A DNA stretch of 64,000 nucleotides, taken from assembly GCF_011694815.1 (NCBI RefSeq), contig NZ_CP050177.1, positions 1,054,001 to 1,118,000 on the forward strand, written 5' to 3'. Positions within the stretch are counted from its first letter, which is position 1, and the number at the start of each line of letters is the position of its first letter. Shown here one piece after another: positions 54,640 through 63,440 of the stretch. The notes under the pieces are model-generated. The model was not told where the DNA came from, searched no databases, and worked only from the letters and a program-made list of their open reading frames with translations. Source of the stretch: Streptomyces liangshanensis. GTDB lineage: Bacteria > Actinomycetota > Actinomycetes > Streptomycetales > Streptomycetaceae. The position numbers were made by a program, and so were the translations under genes.

Positions 54640-55277
54640 CTCGGCCGAGTCCGTAGAGGGTCAGGAAGCCGAGACCGACGACGTGGGCGTCGTCGCCCGC
54701 CATGGACAGGGGATGCTCGCCGTGGCGGCGGCCGGGAGCGGCTTCGTCGCGATCGGGTCCGCCCGGTCGCCGGACAACTCCGCTGTCGGGGCCGTGTGGT
54801 TCTCCGCCGACGGTACGAAATGGGTTAAGCAGCCGACCCGCCGATCCGGCCCACGCCCGGATCTGGGTCGGCGACATCGCCCCGGGTCCCCGCCGGCCTC
54901 CCCCGCCCGCCGGCAACGCGCCGCTGGCGCGGTTCGTCGGGACCTGGAGCTGGTCGGGCGCCAACCTCACCATCGCCTCCGACGGCACGTTCGTCTACCG
55001 CTACCTCACCCTCGTGCCCTGCTCGGACTCGCCCCCTCCCTGCGACGAGGGCGGCGAAATGGGTGGCAGGGCCACGGGGACACTCCACCAGGGCCGTACC
55101 CCCGACGAAGCGGTCGGCACGGTGAACGACGCGCTCACGAACGACCCGGCGGGATCCCCCATCAGGATCACCCGTGAGCCCTACATGGCCATCGACATCA
55201 CGATCAACACGAACGGGTACGGGCTGTTCTGCGAGCCCGGCTCCACTCGCTGCGCCGGCCATGTGGGATCGGGATGA
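54640..55277 (+). pseudogene. Debris of a secreted protein: DGxxW repeat fragment plus lipocalin-like fragment
   Basis: Frame 1 (about 54683-54835) gives AAGSGFVAIGS... GAVWFSADGTKWVKQP, a DGxxW propeller-type unit. A different frame (about 54837-55277) gives FVGTWSWSGANLTIASDGTF, PCSDSPPPCDEGGE and FCEPGSTRCAG, the C-terminal lipocalin-like domain found on actinobacterial surface proteins. Neither has a proper start, so they appear to be remnants of one or two genes joined by deletion/frameshift. Confidence 0.6.
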
Positions 55278-55331
55278 CGCTCGGCCTCGTCGCGCCGGCC
55301 CCGCACCACGTGCGTGCAAGCGGGCCTACGC

Positions 55332-56639
55332 CTATGCGGACAGCGCGGGGAACACGACCACCGAGCCGTCCTTGTCGCGGGCAATCTCGATCGCCACGTC
55401 TCTCGTGCGGCTGTCGACCATGACGCCGTCGCCCAGCTTGCGGATCCGGTTCGCCGCGCGCATCAGGCGATCGACTTCACCGGTCGTGAAGACGGGACGC
55501 AGACCTTGCGGACCTGTCAGCTCCAGCGCCGACAGGCGTTCCAGGACGCCGGCAATGCTCGACTCCAGCTCGTCGAGGCGCTGCTGGTCGCGCTTGAGCT
55601 CGCGGGCGAAGTTCTCGAACAAGTTGTCAGGTTGGTCCTGAGCATGCTCGACGGCCTGCAGGACGACGACCCGCCGCTTCAGGGCGATGGCCAGGGCGGC
55701 GAGTTCGAGGTGGGCGCGGAACACGCCGCCATGCTCGTCGACGCCGGGGAATGACTTGGCCAGCGCGCTGATCTCGACGGACTTGTCCTCGGGCAGCTTG
55801 TCGAGTGCGCTCCGCCACCGGGCAAGGCGGCGGTCGGCGGCGCCCAGCGCCGTGTTGATGGCGTGCACTGCCGAGTCCAGCCCCAGGGAGGCTCCGAGCT
55901 TGCCCTGGTCGAGCAGAATGGCGGTGGCCTTGTCGATGGCATCGCGGCAGCCGTCGAGTTCGCTGTGCTCCTCTTCGAGCTTCTGCTCGCGCAGCTGCTC
56001 CAGCAGTTCTGTGATGTGTTCGACAGCCTGCTGGCGCTTGTAGTCGGCATGCGCGCTCACGCCCACCGCTACGGCCATGAGCACGAGCGGCGCGGCCACG
56101 GTGAGCGCCGCGCTACCGGCGGCCACGACGCCGGCTGTCGCGCCGGCTCCGCCGACCGCGCCTGCTGCCGCCGCTTTGCCGATCGGCACGAACGTCGCGT
56201 TGGCGGCGATGCCCGTCGAGTTCATCAGTGCACTGTGGATGCCGCCGGCCGCCGCCTTCGACGCCATCGGGCGAACGATGCCCTGGCCGAACTGGGCGGC
56301 AACCTTCGCCGGAACCACCATGCGGTACAGGTTCTCGCCGGTAGCCGTCGCCCTGGCCGCCGTGAGGGAACTTCGCGTCGATTGCGTGATGAACTGTGAC
56401 AGGTGCTGCGCCAGGGGACTCGCGGCGTCGAGCGGGATACCTCGGCTGCGTTCGAGCTTGTCGGGCAGCGGATGCACCTCAAGCGTGGCGATCGGCGCGT
56501 CGGCCAGGGCGGCCAGCACGCCGCGCAGTTCCGCGAGGCGCTCGGCCGTCATCAGCCCGTCCCCGGCCAAAGCCGGCACCCGGACGTCGTCGGTCGCCAG
56601 CGTCCACACCGGAACCGCTGCCTTGCGATGGTCAGTCAT
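55332..56639 (-). CDS. Unknown protein with central Gly/Ala hydrophobic segments and C-terminal coiled coil
   Basis: A 435-residue protein I do not recognise. Residues 1-125 look soluble. Residues about 130-205 are Gly/Ala-rich and hydrophobic (AAAAGAVGGAGATAGVVAAG and LTVAAPLVLMAVAVGVSA), suggesting one or two membrane helices or a pore-like insert. Residues 210-400 are helical/coiled coil with many Glu, Leu and Arg (ELLEQLREQKLEEEHSELDG, LKRDQQRLDELESSIAGVLERL). The end is IEIARDKDGSVVVFPALSA. GGGGAG lies 4 nt before ATG 56639. Divergent from the PLD operon with lower-GC codon use, so possibly part of the same acquired system. TM-plus-coiled-coil layout resembles effectors, but that is conjecture. 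Confidence 0.6.
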   Translation of the reverse strand: MTDHRKAAVPVWTLATDDVRVPALAGDGLMTAERLAELRGVLAALADAPIATLEVHPLPDKLERSRGIPLDAASPLAQHLSQFITQSTRSSLTAARATATGENLYRMVVPAKVAAQFGQGIVRPMASKAAAGGIHSALMNSTGIAANATFVPIGKAAAAGAVGGAGATAGVVAAGSAALTVAAPLVLMAVAVGVSAHADYKRQQAVEHITELLEQLREQKLEEEHSELDGCRDAIDKATAILLDQGKLGASLGLDSAVHAINTALGAADRRLARWRSALDKLPEDKSVEISALAKSFPGVDEHGGVFRAHLELAALAIALKRRVVVLQAVEHAQDQPDNLFENFARELKRDQQRLDELESSIAGVLERLSALELTGPQGLRPVFTTGEVDRLMRAANRIRKLGDGVMVDSRTRDVAIEIARDKDGSVVVFPALSA

Positions 56640-56765
56640 CGTCTCCCCCAAGTCTGTCAACGGCAGCGTACGGCTGACGTCCGACAAGAACGCCGTGAAC
56701 CTCGGATATGCGGCTACGGGCTCTGTCCTCGGAGCCGCCCTGACCACAACGCTCGAAGTAAGCAC

Positions 56766-56789
56766 CTACCCTGAGGCAGAGTCAGGTAG
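56766..56789. promoter_or_regulatory. Inverted repeat between divergent accessory genes
   Basis: CTACC(C)TGA and TCAGGTAG arms with a 7-nt spacer (one bulged C) lie in the 193-nt gap, 44 nt upstream of the plus-strand operon. Candidate operator. Confidence 0.4.
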
Positions 56790-56832
56790 CTCCTGCCGAT
56801 GCAACGCTTCGGCAGCCGACAAGGGGTGGCGA

Positions 56833-58371
56833 GTGACAGCGGATGTCCACGGGCCGGCATGGGCACTCGAGGGATTGGGTGTGCGGTCCGGGCGTTATCC
56901 CCTGGCGGTTGAGGGCCCCGTGATGCGGGCGGTGGACACGTTGGTTCCCGGCGTGTCCACGGTGACCCGCTACATCCGTTACCACTCGCTGTATGCGGCA
57001 ATCGCGGCGCACGCGGAAAGCAACGCTTGGGACACCACCGCGTGCCGCCGGGCGGTCCGCCGCGGCGAGGTCCTGCTGGCGGCGCTCCAATACCACACAG
57101 AGGCAGATCCGGCGTGGCTTGCCCACGGGGTCGATGGGGTGCGGCGTTTCTGCACAGAGGAACTGGAACTCGCGTCAGCGGCCGACGAGGAGCGGCTGAA
57201 TCAGTCGTACTCACCCCGCCGCTGGGGGTTTTGGGACCAGTACGGCGGGCCTGCCACGGTGCTGGGCACCGTGAGCGTCCGGGACGGAGTGCTCAGACCC
57301 GGCCGGCACCCGTGCCCTCTCGCGGTCAAGAAGCTCTTCGCACCTCTGCTGTCTCTCGCGGAGCGGGACGTCGTGCCCTTCGCCGACCTGGAGACATTGG
57401 GGCAGGCGGCTCTTGGTGTCCCTTGTCCGGCCGAGCGGGAATGGCTGACGGACGTGCTGACCGCAACTCGCGGAGGAGGAACCCACGCAGACGGGGACTG
57501 GGAGGCGTCCGACCGCACTCGGCGTGCGACCCTCCGTATCCTCGGCCGGGCGATCCATCTCCGCGGTCCTGAGGGCGGCGGGTATCAGGAGACGCTGCGC
57601 TCCGCGGTGGCGTTCGGTGACGAGGCGACGACAGATCCCGTTCTGGCGGCGATTCCCGAGACGGCCGGTTGGCGGGGAGTATTGCTGCGCCAATACTCCG
57701 TCGGCGCCTGGCGCCGGCTGTGGGCGGCGCTGGTGGCCGGTGTCGGCTCCAAGGACGGCGAGGCGGACCGGTCGCCCGGGGAACTGCGCGACTGGCTGGC
57801 GCAACAGGCCCCGGACGCGAAGGTACGGCGTGTCCTGGACGATCTGCCTCCGCTCGAGAACGCGGCAGGTCAGTTGTTGCCTGCCGAACGGCAACTCCTG
57901 ACGCAGGGTGCCGGTGCCCCGATGACCAATGTGCTGCTGCTGATGGTGGGTGCGCTGCGCTCCCGAGAGGGTCATCTGCCGGACGACGTACGGGCCGTCT
58001 TCCTGGGCCGTCAGCGACACCGGGCCGAGTTCCTCGACCCGACGTGGGTCGACGGCCTCCTCGACGACTACGCCGACCGGCCGGTCCGCGACCTGGCCGC
58101 CCGGCTGGTGGACGACATGCTCGCCCAGTCCCGAAGAGTCGCCCTCGCGAAGCTGCGCACCGACCCCGCGACCGGCGGGCTGAAGATCTTCTCCCGTCTG
58201 CACCTTCGCAACGAGCGCTATTTCAAGACCGGTGACGAAGGCGACTCCGACATCGGCACCCGCATCCCCCAACTGGGCTCCTTGGCGGCGCAGCTGGGGC
58301 TTTTCGCCCTCAGCGACAACTGCCACAGCGTCACCGAGGAGGGGTTGCGAATCCTGGAGACAAACCCATGA
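56833..58371 (+). CDS. Uncharacterised protein, first gene of the PLD operon
   Basis: A 512-residue protein without signal peptide. It begins with a compact block, GPVMRAVDTLVPGVSTVTRYIRYHSLYAAIAAHAE, whose pattern (PGVST-TRY-RYHSLYA) is reminiscent of DUF6361-like proteins; I only suggest this. It is largely helical, with WGFWDQYGGPATVLGTV, a Trp-rich RQYSVGAWRRLWAALVAG and a C-terminal ALSDNCHSVTEEGLRIL. GTG 56833 has AAGGGG 7 nt upstream; the frame extends backwards through the divergent gene and is ignored. It shares ATGA with the PLD gene, implying a stoichiometric partner. Confidence 0.65.
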   Translation: MTADVHGPAWALEGLGVRSGRYPLAVEGPVMRAVDTLVPGVSTVTRYIRYHSLYAAIAAHAESNAWDTTACRRAVRRGEVLLAALQYHTEADPAWLAHGVDGVRRFCTEELELASAADEERLNQSYSPRRWGFWDQYGGPATVLGTVSVRDGVLRPGRHPCPLAVKKLFAPLLSLAERDVVPFADLETLGQAALGVPCPAEREWLTDVLTATRGGGTHADGDWEASDRTRRATLRILGRAIHLRGPEGGGYQETLRSAVAFGDEATTDPVLAAIPETAGWRGVLLRQYSVGAWRRLWAALVAGVGSKDGEADRSPGELRDWLAQQAPDAKVRRVLDDLPPLENAAGQLLPAERQLLTQGAGAPMTNVLLLMVGALRSREGHLPDDVRAVFLGRQRHRAEFLDPTWVDGLLDDYADRPVRDLAARLVDDMLAQSRRVALAKLRTDPATGGLKIFSRLHLRNERYFKTGDEGDSDIGTRIPQLGSLAAQLGLFALSDNCHSVTEEGLRILETNP

Positions 58372-61025
58372 GCGCGGCACACCACACTCGGTTCGCATCC
58401 CCCGTCACGCTGCTGAGAGAGTGGAGCGAACGCAGCGATCAGCAAGCACTGCACGAAGTGCTCTTCCTCGGTTTCACCGTTGATCTTCCCTTCCTGGAGA
58501 AGGTCGCCATACCCGTCGCCCGCGGCCTGGGTGCCCGCACCGCGGTGATCGGCGATGCGGCCCAAGGGCTGTACGACCCGGTCGATGTGCGCCTGGCCGG
58601 CCGCAGTTATCTGCACGGCCTGGCCTCCTGCCGGCGTGCGTTCCACCCCAAGGTCGTCCTTCTGGTCGGAGAACACGCCTGCCGGCTCGCGGTGGGTTCG
58701 GGGAACCCGACGCTGTCCGGCTGGGGCGCCAACGACGAACTGTGGACGCTGGTGGAGACCGAGGACGACGATTCCCACGCGCTCCTGGCCGACCTCGCCG
58801 ACTGGCTTGAGACACTGCCCTCCGCCGTGGAACTGGCCCCTTGGTCGACGAGTCATCTGGCGGAACTGGCCGCGCTTCTGACCGAACGGCATGTCAACGC
58901 CCCGGCCGGACCGGAATCAGGTGCCCGGCTTCTGCACAACCTCCAGCAGAGTCTGCTGGACCAACTGCCGCTCGGTCCTGTGGACGAACTGCACGCGTAC
59001 GCCCCGTTCGTCGACGAGGCCGGTCATGCCCTCGGCGCGCTGGTCGACCGTCTGACACCCCGCCGCACCATCCTCGGGCTCCAGCCTCGCTGGTCCAGCT
59101 ACGACGCCGGAGCGATCAAGAGGGCACTCGGCGGCTTCGACGCGCAGATCCGATTCCTTGAAGAGACTCGGATGCGGCACGGCAAATTCGTCGAATGGCA
59201 GGCCGGCGGCAGCCGATACGCTCTCACCGGGAGCCCGAACCTCACCCGCGCCGCGCTGTGCACGAGCACCCGGGACGGCGGCAACTGCGAGCTCGCCGTA
59301 CTCGCCGCCGGCACAGCGCCGCTACTTCCCGAACAGGGGCGCATCACCTCACTCGCGAGCCTGACGGGTCGCACCATCCGGCCCTTCCAGTCCACCCGTT
59401 ACACGCTCGTCCTCCTCGGCGCGAAGACGGACAGCGAAGGCCTGCACGTCTCTCTGGCGCACCCCCAGCCCCTGCCCGTGGTGATCAGCACGTCTCCGGA
59501 CGGTTCACCGGGTTCCTGGACGCAGACCGGAACCATTCCGGCGGGGGCCGCGGGCTGGTCCTTCCCGCTGACCGAGGTTCCTGGTGCGGCGGTTCGCGCC
59601 ACGTGCGACCGTCCTGACGGCACCACCGCCGAATCCGCCGTGGTCTTCGTCTACAGCCCCGTGCACTGCGCACGACACCACAGCGCCGACAGCGGTCCCC
59701 GGCTGAGATACGACTACACGGCGCAGACCCTGTTCGCCGACGAGCGTGCCGCACGCCGTTTCGAAGCCGATCTGCTGCGCCTTCGCGAGCTCACCGCCGG
59801 AACGTCCGGTCCCCGGGTGAGCCCCGTGGGAGACACGGCAGCGGGCTCGGTGACATCAAGCGGCGTCGACCGCTGGGACGCCTACCTCGCCGACTGCCGC
59901 CGGATGATCGGGGCGCCGTTGGCGGATCTGGCGTTCGGCACCTCGCAGCTCGACCTGCCGCAGGCACCGTCGTCGCGCTGGATCGTGTCGACGGTCACCG
60001 TTGGCGTGCGGGAGGAGGACGACGAAACGCACGGGGACGAGACGGAGGAGGAGAACTTCCCCGCCACCAGCGAGCCGCTCGTCCCGTACGTCGCGCCAGA
60101 GCAGCGTGCCCGTTGTCGCACCTGGGCCAAGCGTTGGGTCACGGCGCTCACAGGCGCTGACGATTCGACCGCGGCACCGGTTCCGGTCAGGCTGCTCGTG
60201 GCCGGCCTGTACATCCAGCTCCTGGCCGCCGGAGTCTGGGACGAACAGGACCAGAGCTGGCGCGACGGACTCAGCCGCCTCCTCGAAGCACTCCGTTCCG
60301 AAGACCCAGCGGCCGGGGCGGTCCACGATGCTCCGCCCGAGACCCTGCGCCGGTTGGACGCGGTGGCAGCCGTGGCGATGACACTGCTCGTCCAGGACGC
60401 CACCTTCACCGGCGGCGGGGAGCACGACGTACTCGCGGCCCGTGCCTGGCACGGCAGCAAGGCGATGATCGCGCGTGCCGAGCCGGCCGAGGCGGAGGAC
60501 CTGATGATCGCGCCGGAGCGGGCGCTCGCCCGCGTCGCGCCCTGGAGCGAGGTGGACAGACTCATCGCTCTGGCGCAGGGAGACGACCCCTACGCGGAGG
60601 TGATCGAGGGGCTCACCGCAGCCGGCTGGTCGGTCGTGTGCGAGGACGGGCTCTGGGAGATCACGGGCTCCTTCGGCAATCCGCTTCCGGTCGTGGCCAA
60701 GGCGGCCGAACGACTCGGGCGGCACCACGCCGACGGCGTGCTTGTACGAGCCCGTGGCAAGAACCGCTGGGCCTTCATGGCGTGGGCGGACCCCTACCTG
60801 GTCCTGCTGAATCCCCCGGCACGCGTCTGGCGCACCTACCAGGTACGACTCCCTGCCACACCGGAATCACGGTTCAGCGGCGGCGACCTTTCCGCGGTAC
60901 CCGGCCGCATCGGTTCTCCGACCTCCCTGCAGATGGGCCCGCCGGAAGCTCTCAGGAAGATTCTCGGCGAAGCAGGCCTCAGCTACCCGGAGTTGATCAG
61001 TCGCCTGTTCCCACTCGACACGTGA
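58368..61025 (+). CDS. Phospholipase D-fold protein with large C-terminal region
   Basis: An 885-residue protein. The N-terminal about 310 residues form two PLD half-sites. The first has FHPKVVLLV followed by VGSGNPTLSGWGANDELW; the second has RHGKFVEWQ followed by LTGSPNLTRAA. Both HxK and GSxN signatures are kept, but the Asp of HxKx4D is replaced in each (V/Q). Next come beta-rich segments (350-440), an acidic insertion (EEDDETHGDETEEENF, about 547-562) and a helical C-terminal half. In bacteria such PLD proteins act as nucleases or structural components of DNA-defence systems. Coupled to the upstream unknown gene and close to a tRNA. No helicase or methylase is adjacent. Confidence 0.75.
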   Translation: MSAAHHTRFASPVTLLREWSERSDQQALHEVLFLGFTVDLPFLEKVAIPVARGLGARTAVIGDAAQGLYDPVDVRLAGRSYLHGLASCRRAFHPKVVLLVGEHACRLAVGSGNPTLSGWGANDELWTLVETEDDDSHALLADLADWLETLPSAVELAPWSTSHLAELAALLTERHVNAPAGPESGARLLHNLQQSLLDQLPLGPVDELHAYAPFVDEAGHALGALVDRLTPRRTILGLQPRWSSYDAGAIKRALGGFDAQIRFLEETRMRHGKFVEWQAGGSRYALTGSPNLTRAALCTSTRDGGNCELAVLAAGTAPLLPEQGRITSLASLTGRTIRPFQSTRYTLVLLGAKTDSEGLHVSLAHPQPLPVVISTSPDGSPGSWTQTGTIPAGAAGWSFPLTEVPGAAVRATCDRPDGTTAESAVVFVYSPVHCARHHSADSGPRLRYDYTAQTLFADERAARRFEADLLRLRELTAGTSGPRVSPVGDTAAGSVTSSGVDRWDAYLADCRRMIGAPLADLAFGTSQLDLPQAPSSRWIVSTVTVGVREEDDETHGDETEEENFPATSEPLVPYVAPEQRARCRTWAKRWVTALTGADDSTAAPVPVRLLVAGLYIQLLAAGVWDEQDQSWRDGLSRLLEALRSEDPAAGAVHDAPPETLRRLDAVAAVAMTLLVQDATFTGGGEHDVLAARAWHGSKAMIARAEPAEAEDLMIAPERALARVAPWSEVDRLIALAQGDDPYAEVIEGLTAAGWSVVCEDGLWEITGSFGNPLPVVAKAAERLGRHHADGVLVRARGKNRWAFMAWADPYLVLLNPPARVWRTYQVRLPATPESRFSGGDLSAVPGRIGSPTSLQMGPPEALRKILGEAGLSYPELISRLFPLDT

Positions 61026-61165
61026 CGGCTCGTCTCACCGTCACGCCGCCACTCAAGGCGGGCAGGCACGATGCCGGTGGGGGCCCGTCCCGGAGCCAGG
61101 GTCCAACGGCCGTACCGCTCGGACGGAGTGCTGTGCTGGTACATCCGGAGGCGCAGGAACGACGA

Positions 61166-61199
61166 AATACCGGTGAGTCACATGACTCCACCGGTTATT
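61166..61199. terminator. Near-perfect palindrome between the PLD operon and tRNA-Leu
   Basis: AATA-CCGGTGAGTCA and TGACTC-(C)-ACCGG-(T)-TATT arms around a 2-nt loop. As RNA it would be a 15-bp hairpin with a short U-rich tail, a good terminator. A recombination-site role beside a tRNA cannot be excluded. Confidence 0.55.
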
Positions 61200-61240
61200 C
61201 GTGAACGCTTCAGGACGATCTTGTGAACGTCCCCTCTGAG

Positions 61241-61325
61241 TGTCCGAGGGGGGACTTGAACCCCCACGCCCGATAAAGGGCACTAGCACCTCAAGCTAGC
61301 GCGTCTGCCATTCCGCCACCCGGAC
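61241..61325 (-). tRNA. tRNA-Leu (anticodon GAG)
   Basis: An 85-nt class II tRNA. The acceptor stem GTCCGGG pairs with CTCGGAC (one G-T), and the discriminator is A. The anticodon stem CTAGC/GCTAG encloses TTGAGGT, giving GAG. A long variable arm and T-loop GGTTCAAGTCC are present. CCA is not encoded. Its 3' end faces the accessory region, the usual orientation for element insertion. Confidence 0.95.
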
Positions 61326-61532
61326 GAGTGGTCTGACCGCGGTTGTGCTCGCGGCGACGGGGTCAACGATACCAGGGGATCGGGGTGCTCCTCACCCGTA
61401 TATCCGGTGGTCAAGGGCGCGCGGGTGCGTTGGAGCGGCACCGGGCGCTCCGCGGGGTGGCCGGGGGGCGGCCCGGTGCCGGGACCTGCCGGGCGGGCGT
61501 CTGTTTCCAGCCCGGACGGCAGGGGATCCGAG

Positions 61533-61559
61533 GCGGTCGGGGGCGGGGCCCCCGACCGC
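61533..61559 (-). terminator. Terminator after the aldehyde dehydrogenase
   Basis: An 11-bp perfect stem GCGGTCGGGGG / CCCCCGACCGC with a 5-nt loop, 12 nt past the stop codon. Confidence 0.8.
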
Positions 61560-61571
61560 GGGCGGGTCAGG

Positions 61572-63119
61572 TCAGGGCATCAGGTGGTAGTCGGGGAAGT
61601 TGCCCGGCGAGCGTTCGCCCTCGGGGCCGTCCGTCACCGACTTGACCAGCAGTTCTCCGCCGACGAAGGCTCCTCGCCAGGAGTGGCCGAAGCCGCCGAA
61701 CAGCTCCTCGCGGTCGCCCCGGGAGCGGGGCTTCCCGTGGCCGACCTTGAAGGCGCGGATCTGCGGGGAGAGCCGGGCGTACGTCGCCGGGTCGTCGGTG
61801 GAGAGGGTGGCGACGAGCGCGCCGTTCGAGGCGTTCATCGCGGCCAGCAGCTCCGCCTCCGTGTCGACCAGGACGATGGTGTCGACCGGGCCGAACGGTT
61901 CCGCGTGGTGCAGCGGGGACGAGGGGGGCGGCCCCAGCAGGGTGACGGGCGCGAGGTACGCGCTGGTGTCCTGGCCGGGGAGGAAGCGCGCCTCGTCGAG
62001 GACGCCCTGGTGCAGCGGGACGGCCCCGCGCTCGATGGCCACGGAGACCAGGTCGCCCAGCTCCTTGGCCTTGGCCGCGTTGATGAGCGGGCCGAAGTCC
62101 AGCTCGGGCAGCGGGTCGTCCGGGTGGGCGACGGCGAGCGGGTGGCCCACCTTGATGGAGCGGACTGCGGGGAGGTACGCCCCGAGGAAGTCCGCGAACT
62201 GCGAGCGCTGGACGACGAACCGGGGGTAGGCCGTGCAGCGCTGCTTCCCGTAGTCGAACAGCTTGGGGATGACGGCGCCGAGCGCGTCCCAGTCGCTGTT
62301 GTTCCAGACGCCCCAGGTGTTGAGGCCCTCCTGTTCGAGGACGTGCCGCTTGCCCAGGTCGGCGACGGCGGTCGCGATGTCGGCGCCGGTGTCCCGGCCG
62401 CCGACGAAGGAGACACAGCCGATCTCCGGCGAGCGGACGAGCGCCTCGGAGAGGTCGCGGCCGCTGCCGCTGACCAGGGTGACGGGGATGCCCTCCCGCA
62501 CGGCGAGCGCGCTCGCCAGGGTCAGGCAGGCGACCCCGCCGTCGGTCGGGGCCTTGGCGATCACCGCGTTGCCGGCCAGCGCCTGCGTGAGCATGGCGTG
62601 CACGAGGACGGACATCGGGTAGTTCCAGCTCGCGATGTTGGAGACGGGGCCCGCCAGCGGGGTCCTGCCCTCCAGCATCCGGTCGACGTTGTCGACGTAC
62701 CAGCGCACGCCGTCGATCGCACGGTCGACGTCGGCCTGGGCGAGGCGCCAGGGCTTGCCTATCTCCCAGACCAGGAGAAGGGCGAGCAGTTCGCGGTGTT
62801 CGGTGAGCGCGTCGAGTGTGGCGGTGACGCGCGCCTTGCGCTCCGGCAGCGGCACGTGCCGCCAGGCGCGGTGCTCGTCCAGCGAGGCCCGCACGGCCTG
62901 CTGGGCGGTGGTGGCGTCCAGCCGCGGCGGGCCCGCGATGGGGCTGCCGTCGACGGGACTGGTGGCGGGCAGGGCCCGTCCTTCGGTCTGCCAGGCCGAC
63001 GCCCACAGGTTGAGCACGCGGTCGTCGCGGAAGGCCTCGGGGGCGACGGCGAGGCTGCGGCGCCACGCGTCGGACCAGGCTGTTCCGGGCTTGAGTTGGA
63101 GGTTGGACGTAGGTGCCAT
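61572..63119 (-). CDS. Aldehyde dehydrogenase-superfamily protein
   Basis: A 515-residue ALDH-like enzyme. Catalytic Cys is in GKQRCTAYPRF; the general-base Glu region is VLEQEGLNTWGVWNN; the NAD fold includes CVSFVGGRDTGADIA and NIASWNYPMSVLVHAML. ATG 63119 has GGAG 8 nt upstream; the open frame further up has no conserved sequence. It follows sucD after a hairpin and tandem repeats, so probably has its own promoter. Physiological substrate not predictable. Confidence 0.85.
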   Translation of the reverse strand: MAPTSNLQLKPGTAWSDAWRRSLAVAPEAFRDDRVLNLWASAWQTEGRALPATSPVDGSPIAGPPRLDATTAQQAVRASLDEHRAWRHVPLPERKARVTATLDALTEHRELLALLLVWEIGKPWRLAQADVDRAIDGVRWYVDNVDRMLEGRTPLAGPVSNIASWNYPMSVLVHAMLTQALAGNAVIAKAPTDGGVACLTLASALAVREGIPVTLVSGSGRDLSEALVRSPEIGCVSFVGGRDTGADIATAVADLGKRHVLEQEGLNTWGVWNNSDWDALGAVIPKLFDYGKQRCTAYPRFVVQRSQFADFLGAYLPAVRSIKVGHPLAVAHPDDPLPELDFGPLINAAKAKELGDLVSVAIERGAVPLHQGVLDEARFLPGQDTSAYLAPVTLLGPPPSSPLHHAEPFGPVDTIVLVDTEAELLAAMNASNGALVATLSTDDPATYARLSPQIRAFKVGHGKPRSRGDREELFGGFGHSWRGAFVGGELLVKSVTDGPEGERSPGNFPDYHLMP

Positions 63120-63306
63120 GGTGAGTCTCCGCTCGAGGGAGGCGGGATGTGCGTGGCTCGGCACGAATGCCGCGGGTATACGGGTACGAGCACGAGTGAC
63201 GTGTACGGGTATGGGTACCGCGGGGTGGTCGGGTGACCCGACGGTGTCGGGCGGTGGTACCGGGCCGGTGGGAGGTGGTGGGCCGCCGGGCCGCCTGCGT
63301 GTGAGT

Positions 63307-63364
63307 GGTGCGGTGTGATGGTGCCGTGTGGCGGTGGTGCTGTGTGGCGGTGGTGCCGTGTGGG
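63307..63364. repeat. 16-bp tandem repeat upstream of the aldehyde dehydrogenase
   Basis: GGTGCCGTGTGGCGGT (63320) and GGTGCTGTGTGGCGGT (63336), with partial copies on both sides. With the hairpin below, this is the main content of the 321-nt gap 63120-63440. Confidence 0.7.
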
Positions 63365-63378
63365 GAGCGGTGCTCCCC
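63362..63378 (-). terminator. Hairpin downstream of sucD
   Basis: A perfect GGGGAGC / GCTCCCC stem with a GGT loop, 60 nt after the sucD stop. Confidence 0.6.
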
Positions 63379-63440
63379 GAGGTGGTGCTGTTCAGTTGTA
63401 CGGTGGCGCGTTCACCGCGTGATGACGCGCGCACGCTCCG

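Noticed and set aside
56077..56832. Extension of the 512-residue protein to an earlier start
   Set aside because: It would run through the divergent 435-residue gene and its promoter; GTG 56833 has AAGGGG at proper spacing.
53560..61325. attL/attR pair for an integrative element at tRNA-Leu
   Set aside because: I could not find a second copy of the tRNA 3' end in the window and there is no integrase, so boundaries are not claimed.
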